From contig NC_069369.1 in the NCBI RefSeq assembly GCF_021730395.1, positions 66,243,501 to 66,307,500 of the forward strand: a stretch of 64,000 nt of DNA, written 5' to 3'. This stretch comes from Mercenaria mercenaria (taxonomy: Eukaryota > Mollusca > Bivalvia > Venerida > Veneridae). This document shows positions 33,776-44,500 of this stretch, piece by piece (the first letter of the stretch is position 1; each line of letters begins with the position of its first letter). The notes beneath the pieces are model-generated. The model made no database searches and was not told the origin of the DNA. It saw nothing but the letters and a program-made list of their open reading frames with translations. Position numbers and translations under genes: made by a program.

Positions 33776-36014
33776 ATTTTCTCTGACTCGCTTAATAAAT
33801 TTAAATTTATATGACAGTAACCTAATATTCTCTATTTATTACATAAATGGCGTTGCAGGAGTGTAATACAGCCATTAAATAAAAACGATACTACACTGTT
33901 GTAATAAAGCTTTGACATTGACGTGATTTATAGTATAGGCGACGTCGGTCAAATTGACTTGTTTATATAGCAGAAGAAAGTCGAATATTTGGTGTTTCGA
34001 CAAGAAAGGCTAACATGTGATAAAAAGAATTCATCTTACATTTGTGACTATCCACGTTGAATTTATTAAACTCTTTGAATATAATTGATAAAATGTGGTG
34101 TTTCACATTTTAACATGCAATCTGTCTTATATTTGGCATGAGTGTCATCGTCGGTCAGACGAAGTCTCTTGCGCAAACCACAGGTTCCTATCTCAATATT
34201 TGACTTTCATCTAAGAATGTTACAAAAACAGCTGAAATGCACCGCCCCATCAGTACTCTCAGTGCTTTGATTTTCTACAAAATCATGTTTGCCATAACTA
34301 GTATGTATTCAAAAATGGATAATGGAGTACAAAAACGGATGTAAACATAAAGTAGCCTTACACACGAGACGATCTATATTGATTTCCTCGAAAATATGAA
34401 AATCTGGGTGTGCAAGATTACTGATATAATTATGAAATAAATGAAAAACTTACCTTAGATATGAAAGACGATGTGCCGTTCTCCTGTGTATGAATTCGTC
34501 GTGTCAATACAGGATCCTTCAGAATATTTCATGTTTCAAGTTTATTTGTTTGTGTATCACAAATCCTGTCTCCTTTCTCTACCCCGTTTAAATATGAACA
34601 CGAAACCTTCCTGCTTTGAGCAAATATTGACTTACAGATAGATTTAGGTATTCTGTTACACGTGTACCACTATATCCGGATGATTTTCTAAATCATATTG
34701 ATTGAACCTGAAACTATTATTAATAATTTATAAAGAGTGAAAAACTGATGTATCACTGAAAACATAAATGTCTAAATGCTTTATTTACATAATGAGTAAA
34801 ATGTTTTATTTTCATTGATTTCTTTGCAAATACATGTCACCATTGATGAATGCAAAACTACAAAGGATGAAAAATGAAGCAGTTTGATTTTAGAAAGTGT
34901 TTCTGTTAGTCAATATAATAGTTCCATTCAAAATTTTCCCGTAACTTCATTTATGTCCGCATTAATAGCTGGTGGCTTCATGAACTTTCAAAATAGTCTA
35001 GTCAAAACAGAACCTTCGTGTCAAATTATCATCAGTGTAAAATTGTGGGAAAAATAACGCGTACAATTTACGAAGTAGTTTTTTTCTATCCAATCATATT
35101 TAGAACTATCAGTCAGAATATTATGATAACCCTGTATAACTCAAGATATCACCAAGATAAAAACCGTCCCAAGTACCATCAGTCCTCGAAATCTATAGAG
35201 CGAATTCCCACTGCACTATCAGAACAAAGGTTTTATCGTAGCACTTTAGATATGACAGTCTGTATTCTATCGAATATATGCACATTTTGTCTTGTAGTTG
35301 TTCAAAATCAATATGTTTAATACAAGTGATATCAACATCTATGAGATTTCAAATAAGGATTTCATAAACAATTTTATCAGTGTAAAATAGTTTGGTTGTG
35401 CTGCACATGCTTGTAGATTTCTTTCTTTATCTATACGTGTACTTTAAAGTATTTTAAAGCATAAACATGTTTAAGGAGAAATAAAATGAGATAAAAGAAA
35501 TCATCATAAAAATAATAATGATAAAGATTCTGTTTCAGGAGGAAGTAGGCTTACAATAGGCTTTATCTATTCTAATTTATATACTAATAATCAATATAAC
35601 GGCATGTATAATGACAATATCCTACTATCAAGTCATACTGATTATAAAAAGAATGCCAAACTGGTGGAATCGTAAACTCGCCATAAGTGCCTAGTGCGCA
35701 AATAAGGCGCTTTGTGTATGTTTTCTTTCCTTTGCAAATAACCGTACCGGATATTGTATAGATGATAACAATAAGGTATGTTTTCTCAACTTTTCTGGTT
35801 CGTAAGCTGCAAAGCTAAGAGAAAATAAGTGAAATCTCTTCACCCTGCAGCATAGTGCTACCCCAAATTGAATGTGCAGCACGAGCCCAAGCCCAAGCCC
35901 AGGGGAGAGGGGGTGCCCCCACCCCATCACAGTTGGCTGAGAAATAACCTAAATTCATCAACGTTGCACCCAACTATTTTTGGCAAAGGAATAATATTTT
36001 CTCAAAATCTAGAA
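33776..36014. other. Spacer; possible untranslated exon near 34455
   Basis: No coding frame was recognised. On the minus strand a strong donor (AAG/GTAAGT, boundary at 34455) follows a GC-richer stretch with GGAGAACGGCACATCG. This could be a 5' untranslated exon of the METTL24-like gene, joining the acceptor at 28453. That link is a guess from splice signals alone. Confidence 0.3.
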
Positions 36015-36560
36015 AAACAAAATGCACCAGAGGCCACCACTTCATACATTTTTTTTTCAGAATTGTCTTAGGGAGACCCCCTAACCCCTTTAAAAAAGAG
36101 GGAAATACCCCATTGCATATCCAAAATTGCACAAGAGGCCACCATTTTATACATATATTTCAAAATTTTCTAGCGGGGACGGGGGACCTCCTGACCCCCT
36201 TAAATAAAAGATGAATGTACCCAAAAAATGCACCAGAGGCCACCATTTCATACCTATATTTTAAAAAATTCCAAGCGGCGACACCCCTGACCCCATGAAA
36301 AGATTGGAGTGCCGTCTCCCAATCCTTAAGATTTAGACAAAAATGCACCAGAGGAAACCATTTCGAAATGAATACCTATATTTCAAATTTTTTCCAGGAG
36401 GAGCACCCCCCCCCCCCCCCCCCCGCACTTGAAATTAGAGGAGCATCCTCCTGTTGCTTAAAATTTAGACAAAAATGCACCAGAACCCACAACTGCATAC
36501 CTATATTTCAACAAAATTCAAGGGATATACGCCCTGATCCCCTTAACACGAGCAGCGAGC
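36015..36560. repeat. Tandem array, unit about 115 bp, five units
   Basis: Units contain AAAATGCACCAGAGGCCACC, then TTTCATACCTATATTTCAAA, then a C-rich block ending in GACCCC. A run of about 20 Cs lies at about 36405-36424. Confidence 0.85.
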
Positions 36561-37369
36561 CCCTTCCCGTACCTTACACCACTCTGTTGCATGCGCCTCG
36601 CCGGTGACGACTTCGATCTAAACTCAGATGCCCTACTTCCTCCCAATCAAATATTTCTGATATAATACGAGCCTGCACCAATTTGGCGAATTGCAAACTA
36701 TCAACCCTTTGAGGAGACTAGCTATCTGTATTGGATTACCCACTACTGCCAGCGAAGATCATGCTACTGAGGTACCTTCTGAAATTCTACCGCTTAACTT
36801 TACACGAAAAAAGTGTGGGAAAGTCATGGCAAAACAACGCAGAAAACATTGCAAAATTAATGGAAAGCTACATAGCAAAAAATACAAATTTAATAGATAA
36901 ATTCAGGTCTCCTTTTGGATACTGAAACTGAAACTGAATAATTTGAGAAGCCTATTTTTATACAATGTTATTCAATGGCGTTGTACATAATAATGATAAT
37001 AATAGTTATTATAACAATGTTAATGATGACAATAATAGTAATAACAGCCTTATTGTAATAAACAGTCCTGATCGCACTCCTCCCCTTGAGGTCATTTCAC
37101 CCCTATTGCCAATACCAGTGCTTAAAGCATCTGGTACGCCCAGACGGGCTGCATATAGAGGTACAACCCCCCGGTTAATGGTGCCATCATAAACTATTTA
37201 AGAAAGAAATACTATAAACTTCCCTACCCGTAGAGCCTTACCAACAATTGCGTTTATTAAACAAACCTTGGAGATATAAATGTTGAAATGTAAAACCTTT
37301 TACAAAAATTTAAGAACTATCACCTGCTGTTTTCGCATGATAAACAGTTATCAAAAATTTAAAACAATG
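36561..37369. other. Spacer, no gene recognised
   Basis: Two overlapping frames at 36691-36925 are short, lysine-rich and unrecognised. ACTGAA repeats near 36923 could be the tail of a decayed retroposon. AAT/AAC-rich simple sequence lies at 36990-37050. Confidence 0.4.
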
Positions 37370-37770
37370 CCGCGAAATCTCTGAAATACAGTGTCTGAAG
37401 ATTTTTTTTGAATGTGTCAAGTGATTTTCTTTTGTGTAGTTCTAACGGCAGTTCATTCCAAAGTTTTGGACCAGTAGTACAGAAACGTTTTGCACTTGTA
37501 TGGAACAATATAACGACATTCAGAATTTTCAGACGATCTCAAACCTTGTCTACTAGGAATATACTCTGTAAGCAATTCTGTTAAGTACAGAGGTGCTCTG
37601 CCAGTGTGACAGCTATACATGATAGAGACTGAGTATCTTGAACTCAATTCTTGCTTTCACCGGCAACCAATGTAAGTGGTACAATGTTTGTTCAGAACTG
37701 TCAAATTTCCTCCTGTTAAGGACAAGTTTTGCGCATATGTTTTGAATACAATTGGATGCATGTTGACACA
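37370..37770 (-). mobile_element. CR1/L2-like LINE fragment, RT C-terminus
   Basis: On the minus strand the order LHWLPVKARIEFKILSL, RAPLYLTELLTEYIPSR, QGLRSSE, then GPKLWNELPLELHKRKSLDT (after frame changes) is the standard C-terminal end of CR1/L2/Jockey-type reverse transcriptases. At least two frame breaks are present. Both ends are truncated. Confidence 0.8.
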
Positions 37771-37869
37771 GAGGATATAGGGTCACTGACCAACTTGACG
37801 ATAAAGAGCATAGAACCAGAATTTTTCAGCTTCTTCATCAGACGTCTGACTACTGGAACAATCCTAGTT

Positions 37870-38075
37870 TATAACTAATAATCAAAAAGAGGATGCAAGG
37901 CAAATTATCAAAACTATTATGTCGGATGTAAACGACAGAACAGCAGAGGCATTTACTGATGGTTCCTGCAGACCAAATCCAGGTCCTTGTGGTGCTGGAG
38001 CCTGCATTCCCTTCCAAACACAGAACTAGTCTAGTTGAACTGAAACAACATGTATCAAAACATTGTTTGATACTT
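37870..38075 (+). mobile_element. LINE fragment, start of RNase H domain
   Basis: The frame NQKEDARQIIKTIMSDVN, then TAEAFTDGSCRPNPGPCGAG, is the first strand of an RNase H domain as carried by some LINEs. A frame change after GACIPFQ leads to LVELKQHVSKHCLIL and the match stops near 38072. The rest of the domain type reappears at 39717. Upstream RT is absent. Confidence 0.75.
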
Positions 38076-38311
38076 AAACAAAAACAGCTTTCAATCCACA
38101 TCATTCATTAGACAAATGATTATTCAATTAATTAACAAAAACTTGTCGCATCTGTGCTCTGTACTCCTCCTTAATATCACCTCTATTTTTCTTGCATTCC
38201 AGGTGGGGATTTCTAGTGTTTTCACCGGTGCTAGAAAACTCCATCTTACACCCGGGATGTAAGATAACCCTCGTGCACTAAATCATGTATATCGAATTAC
38301 ATAGTATATTT

Positions 38312-38440
38312 AATAAATAATATATCTCATCCAGTGATTTGTCGTTGAATGAAATCAGATACGAAGGAATTATATCACGAGGGCGCAGTGAAAAATGAAA
38401 AACAATGATTTTATTCAAGAGCAAATCACTAAATACGCAG
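38312..38440. repeat. Palindromic MITE family C copy
   Basis: ATATATCTCATCCAGTGATT and, near the other end complemented, AGTGATTTGCTCTTGAATAA form the arms. GAAGGAATTATATCACGAG is shared with the copies at 44873 and 49470. Confidence 0.65.
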
Positions 38441-38504
38441 CTACAAGAAAATAGTGGTAAGAAGAAAATCATTCGTTTGATTGAATTCATGGCATGCAAG
38501 AAAA

Positions 38505-38656
38505 AGATTCTATCACTGGTTGTAGGTGCAGATGGGAATATCCGGCTCTCCGGTAATTATTTATGCTTTGAACTCGTCAGAGCCTCGTTACCACCAAAAC
38601 AGTTACCCTCGAGCCAGATATTCCCATCTGCACCTATAACCAGCGAAAGAATTGTT
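38505..38656. repeat. Foldback repeat, 150 bp
   Basis: GGTGCAGATGGGAATATCCG at the left and its near complement CAGATATTCCCATCTGCACC at the right sit in arms of about 45 bp around a middle of about 60 bp. It abuts the 3' end of a SINE at 38655. Confidence 0.75.
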
Positions 38657-38898
38657 TGTCATGTAACGGCGGGCAGTTAACCTAACCAGTGTTCCTGGAT
38701 TCTGTACAAGTACAAACCTATTCTCCGCAAGTAACTGCCAACTTCCCCACATGAATCAGAGGTGGAGGACTAATGATTTAAGACACAATGTCGTTTATCA
38801 AAAAGTCACGGAGAACATACGCACTGCCCGATGATCGAACTCACGACCCCTCGATCCGTAGATCAACGCTCTTACCCACTGAGCTAAGCGGGCGGGCT
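38655..38898 (-). mobile_element. Arg-type tRNA-headed SINE
   Basis: The minus strand from 38897 reads GCCCGCCCGCTTAGCTCAGT, an anticodon-like loop CTACGGA (ACG, Arg) and TGAGTTCGATC. The body follows with GTATGTTCTCCGTGAC, TCCACCTCTGATTCATGTGG, GGAAGTTGGCAGTTACTTGC and AGGTTAACTGCCCGCCGTTA. Body and head look like bivalve SINEs of the MetaSINE kind as I remember them, but I could not check. It differs from the other two SINE families in this window. Confidence 0.8.
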
Positions 38899-39716
38899 AA
38901 CCAGTGAAAGAATATATTAATAAAGTTACTTTATATAGTCCATAACACATGTACGTATTTATCCGATCTAAGAAAATTGCAATAGGGGAAATTCTGACCA
39001 TGTATTTTCATTCGTAGTAGGCAGGCCTATACTTTATCACTTTAGCACTGCTTTCTCGGAATACTTCATTTTGGAAAGATTTTTTCCGACATCGATTATA
39101 ACATCTGAATTCTTAAACTATATTACCTACATTTGAATTTCCCGCTTTCAAACTTCGGCGTGCTGATAATGAAGAAGTAAACACAGGTATTAATTAGTTA
39201 CGCACGCACGCGAAGCCATATCATATATATGTCCTCCTACGGTAAATAAGGAAAGCACAAAGGGCCACAGTAACTGAAGGGGAAGAGAGACCACATAATT
39301 TTCTTTAATAACTTAAAATGAACAGTACAGGAAACACACAAAAATATGCATGTGTATCAAAAATTAAACTGACCAAAAAAAGAAGGAAGAAACAGAAAGC
39401 AAAATACACACAGGAGTTGAGGCTGCCACAATGACAGACAATCAAGTATATATACAAAGAGAAATTATTCATCAATGTCGTACATATCAATGCGGAGAAA
39501 TCAAAAACCCAATGATTCATTTGACAGCAGCTGGCCTATGTAAGACTTGTCTTTCAACCGAAAACGAGAGTATGCGTACTGTCCGTATTTTTGCATAATG
39601 ATTATAATAATAACGATTATGCATAATCGTATGCCTCTTTACCAATATTGATTGGTAAAAAAGATTTGTTGAGTCAGTCATTCGAACTCCATATAAATGC
39701 TTAAAAATGATGTTAT
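38899..39716. other. Spacer between two LINE RNase H pieces
   Basis: No recognisable gene. AT-rich, with a short CACG repeat near 39205. Confidence 0.4.
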
Positions 39717-40580
39717 ATTGGCAGGAAGAGGCTTCAAAACTATCATCCATCCTTGTAGGTGAAATGGTGGCTATCAAGATAACACTTAAAACAGTCCTAG
39801 AAGAGTGTAAGAGATTACAAATCAACAAGTTAAAAATTCTAAGTGACAGTCAGTCTGCTATAGGCATTGTTAATCTTGGATGGGAGAACAAAACGTGCAA
39901 ATTCTTGTCGTCAGAAATACTGCAACTATGGAAAGATCTTGAAATTACTGGAGTATACATCCACCTTGATTGGACACCTGGACATGCTGGTATCAGTGGG
40001 AATTAGACAGCAGACAGACTGGCCAAAGAGGCAGCTATAGAGGCAGAAATCAAGACAGATGATGAGATAGTAACAAGTCTAGAAGATATCTGTCATGCTG
40101 CTAGAGAGTCGGTTCGTATAAAATGGCAAAGAAGGTGCATGGGACATAAGTTAGAATGGATGACATTTATATCAATTCAGGCAAGAAGTGAAACCCAAGT
40201 ACATCAGTTTCCAGGGACTGAAGAATCAGAAAACATTGCTCCAGCTGCAGGGTGGTTATTGCCTTAATGAATATCAAAATAAAGTAGGAAACAAAGACAC
40301 GTCATTCTGCAGATGTGGAAAACCAGAGACTGTGATACATTTTATATACGAGTGTCCCATATATAAAGCCCTCAAAGAAATGTTAAAGCAGGAGCTATTC
40401 CTTAACCTGGGTATCAGAGACTTCAGTGCTGAACTTTATCTTGCAAATACGTACAGCACAGTGGTCCCTCAAGCGCGTGATGGAATGATGCACTGTGGTC
40501 TTCCTCCTCCATCAAAGCTGGAAAGTCGCCATATGACCTATAATTGTGTCGGTACAACGTTGAACCCAACAAAATAAATA
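39717..40580 (+). mobile_element. LINE fragment, RNase H and C-terminal Cys cluster
   Basis: The plus frame gives SILVGEMVAIKITLKTVLEE, KLKILSDSQSAIGIV, then LDWTPGHAGISGN and (after a stop) ADRLAKEAA, covering the later motifs of an RNase H domain. It is followed by LLQLQGGYCLNEYQNKVGNK and FCRCGKPETVIHFIYECPIY, a typical C-terminal Cys/His cluster. A stop in the PGHAGISGN block and a frame change near 40180 break it. The 3' end (40470-40575) matches the tail of the Ser/Leu-type SINE and ends AAAATAAATAAAAATT. The RT and endonuclease are absent. Confidence 0.85.
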
Positions 40581-41499
40581 AAAATTTAAGAGTACATACT
40601 AGTGAAGAAAAACGTATGACGTGTACGGTATATACCGGAGAGACAATACGGCATTTAGAAGGCTTTGAGGAAACGAAACCAAAAGTAACAAATTTGTTGA
40701 TGCCTTTACTATTATCCATTGTCACCCCATTTTGAATAGTGGACTTGATTTGTTACAATAGTTAAAAAAGCTTCCACTTCTCAAGAATTGTCCAAAATTT
40801 TACTTTTTGACAAAGTTTGTAATTTGCAAGAAAAGAAAGCAGTTCTCGGACAGGTGTAAATTTCGGATGAAATTTTCCCAATTGATTTTACAGTAAGTTC
40901 AACTACTAGTCAACGAGGTAAAACGCTAAATTACAGCTTTTTTGTTTTGGTACAGTGTTTTACTCATCAGAGTAAATATTTTACAGTTCTGCGCATCTAG
41001 CTGGCTTTTTGCTATCCTGGTGATGCCACTTCAGTTTTGCTTTGTAGAAAGTTAAATTTACTTACTTGTCATTCTTATGATCATGCTTACATATTGATAT
41101 TTTTTTAGTCCAATAGAAATCCTAATTTGGCTTCTAGACACACATACTGTCTTATTTCAAATTTGATATGCGCCTACTGCTTAATGATAAATCTTTGAAC
41201 TTCAAAGACAAATCTTTGGACTTCAAGACAAATAAATTTAACTGTCCATGGCATGTTTAGTTCTTCTGGGCTTATAGGTTAGATACAAGATACAAATTTT
41301 ATTTTAAAGTCGGTATTACATATATATATAGACAACATTAGCTATGTATAGCTATTGACAGACATTCCTGCATGCATTTCAATTGACTACTGCTGCTTTG
41401 ATTTTTACTGTGAAAATTATTCTTAGTTTGAAAAATTTCAGTCTGAAATTTTGACCAATGGTTTTCTATGTATTGACATTATTTTCACTCTGATTTCAG
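40581..41499 (+). other. Region upstream of SEPSECS coding start
   Basis: The ATG at 41503 follows an acceptor-like TTTCACTCTGATTTCAG at 41499, so a 5' untranslated exon and the promoter probably lie in or upstream of this stretch. I could not identify either. No open frame here is recognisable. Confidence 0.4.
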
Positions 41500-41502
41500 A
41501 AA

Positions 41503-44500
41503 ATGAATGCAGAATCATTAAAGTTATGTGAGAATCTTGTGCCAGTGGCATATGTACAGCAAGGTGCCCAAGCCAAACAGATTCAGGAAAACAAAATACG
41601 CACTTTTCTTCAACATGTAAGATATGTACAAGTTAAATTTAGAGACTTGCCCAGTGCTCCAGATATGCGAAGTAATTGTTTCTGCTCACTAATTATTAGA
41701 ATATACACAGGGGTGTGGAAATCCCAAAAGTTATTTGCAGCAATATTACCCTGGCCAGGATTTTAAGCTCCAAAAATAGAGGTTAATATCAGTTCATGTT
41801 AGTATGTGCTACATGTATACAATAACATACAGGGACATGAAATGGGCCTTTAGGTAGCGAGAAAGACCATTGTTGAACTTAGCAATATTGATCAGTGGTT
41901 CAAGGTCACTGTTGCCAAAATTGGAACTTATGTATCTGCTTGGTATACAGTGAAACAAATGAAACTAGTACCAAAGTTGGATTGCTAAGCCATTGTTACA
42001 GAAAAAGAGTGTTTGCTCAATGACATGATTCATAAGTAAAGTTACAGTATTTTTTTTTACCCAGAATACAGGGCACAATTGACAGCCCCATTACCCCCTA
42101 TTAAAAAGTGATATGTTTTCCCCCTACTTTGATAAAAAAATTCCACTAGCTTTTTTTTTACATATCAGTCAAATCTAAATTTGATCATTACTTTGAAATG
42201 TGAGACAATGCAATCATTTAATCAGCATTGAACAGTTTTCTTTTATTTTGGTGAGATTTTTCCCAGGCTTTCATTCAGTACAGAAAAAAATTTCCCCTTC
42301 TAGGTGCAAAGACTCCCTTCCCCCAAAGGTGCCAAAAAAAAACCCACTGAGTTATGATAAAAAGAATCAAATTAAACAATTCTAAGGAAAGCTTATATTG
42401 AGACCAGGATAAAGATTGCTTATGGTGTCATCAGGGTCAAGATCACTGGTTCTAAAAGTGTGGCAAAAATGTTAGCTACTTACTTACAAAAGAGCAATTT
42501 AAACTTTATTTACTTTAAATGCACTATGGTGTGATTTTTGTAAAACAAAATCCATATTTCTTTTTGATACCACACAGAGAAAGCTGCCTGATGTTGGATG
42601 GGATGAACAAACTATAGAGATGATTCTTCAAGAGTTCTCTACCATGGACAGTAACAACTTTCCTGGAAACAGTGGTGTCGGTGAGAGGGAAGGAAGGATT
42701 CTCTCAGATATGGTTGCTAGGAGACATTTCAGGTAAAGTAGAGTTTTTTCTCAGATTTTGATTTCAGCTTTAAAGATACATAAGGCCCAAATTCATATTT
42801 GAATATATGAACAATTAGATCATCATATCCGTGCAAACATAAAATAAACCTGTTTGAACAGTATTTTGAGTTAGCTTTGACCCTTACCCTGCTGAATTTC
42901 TATAATGAACTTGTCCATCTTTCAGTTTGGACAGTATCATGAATTGTTAAAAGGGGTGCATTCCAAAAAGATACTGACTTAATGGAGAACAGCGCAGGTC
43001 ATGATTGGACTGCACAGATATGCAGGCTGGTCATGATCTGCACAGGTTGCAAAGGCAGAATCCACTGGTCCAGCATGATCAGTCAAATGGAGGCAGTATT
43101 TACCTAGGCAATAAATAATGGCATTTAATGAAGGAGATGCAGAGATCTATTTATATATGTTACATACCAGAAGGGGCCTCATTGGCTGAGTGGTTAAGGT
43201 TGCTGACTGAATCACTTGCTCATCACATATGTGGTTTTGAAACCTCACTTGGATTGTGGAACTCTTCATGTGAGGAATCCATACAGCTGGCTAACAGAAG
43301 ATGGATGGTTCTTCCCAGGTGCCTGCTCTTACCTGGTACAATGCCTGGAGGGTTATATGACCTACATTGCGCTGGTGTGATTCTAAATCTCCACAAATAT
43401 ATACCAAAGGAAACAGAAATGTTGAATATGACCTTTCTTAATTTTAGCGTGAAAGGTAACAGTTTTGACTAATGGAAAATAGTTAATTTATAGGTGGTAT
43501 GTAATATTTTGTGTTGCAGACTAGCTCATGGTATTGGACGATCTGGAGACATTGCAGCTATTCAACCTAAAGCAGCAGGTTCAAGCCTACTAATGAAACT
43601 GTCAAACAGTCTTGCCCTGGATGCTATAAAGATCTCAGGTTTGTTTTTGTATACCCAGTACACAGTCACTGAGATTTGATTGTTGTCTGTCATGTAAAAG
43701 GTCTTCTCAAGATAAGATGTTGTGATAAGATGTTGTGCACTTGAGATAAGATGTGACGCACATGAGATAAGATGTCGAGCACTCGAGATAAGATGTTGTG
43801 CGCTTGAGAAAAGATGTCATGCACTTGAGATAAGATGTGCGCTCGAGATAAGATGTCGTGCGCACGAGGTAAGATGTCGTGTGCACGAGATAATTTCATC
43901 TTAAAAAATTAAATGCATATCCTGTACATACCACTGTACACAATACCTGGTTTTATACTAAGATTTACTGGTTTTCTTTTTCATTTTAGCCTTGCTGCTG
44001 TCTTATTAACGGTTACTCGAAATAGTGACTGGGAGAGATTTATTATTGCAAGAGGCTTATAATTATAATAACTACAAGGCAAATACTGTAATTAAAAGAC
44101 TGTGTTACTTGAAATCATTTAACCTTTAGCCTGCTTGCGGCAAGTGATTCTGCCTTTGCGACCAATGCAGACCAAGATCAGCCTGCATGTCCGTGCAGAC
44201 TGATCATGATCTGCACTGTTTGCTATTCCCCCTTTGAATAACAAATGGTACTGCTCAAACTGAATGATAGACCATTCCATTTTAGAAATTCAGCAGAGTA
44301 AAGGTTAAATGGTGGATGTTAAGAAAGTTTGTTTTTGAAAAATAGTTTTATAATTATGTATTAAAGTAATTAATGAGAGATATTAATATTACAGCTGCTA
44401 ATATGCTTACAAATGAAAATTATATTCCTTCAAGAAACACGCACATTTTATTAAGTACATGTATCACTATTATTGCCGATTACCAGATATCTACTCTTCT

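Noticed and set aside
38823-38897. tRNA-Arg gene on the minus strand
   Set aside because: Good boxes and an ACG loop, but it runs straight into a SINE body.
37870-40580. LTR retroelement suggested by RNase H motifs
   Set aside because: The domain arrangement (RNase H followed by a C-terminal FCRCGKPETVIHF cluster), the A-rich tail and lack of LTRs fit a LINE. No retrovirus-like or Polinton-like part was seen anywhere in the window.
43690-43904. Overlapping frames on both strands with repeated HDILSRA- and ALEIRC-type units
   Set aside because: Both are translations of the 22-bp GATA repeat.
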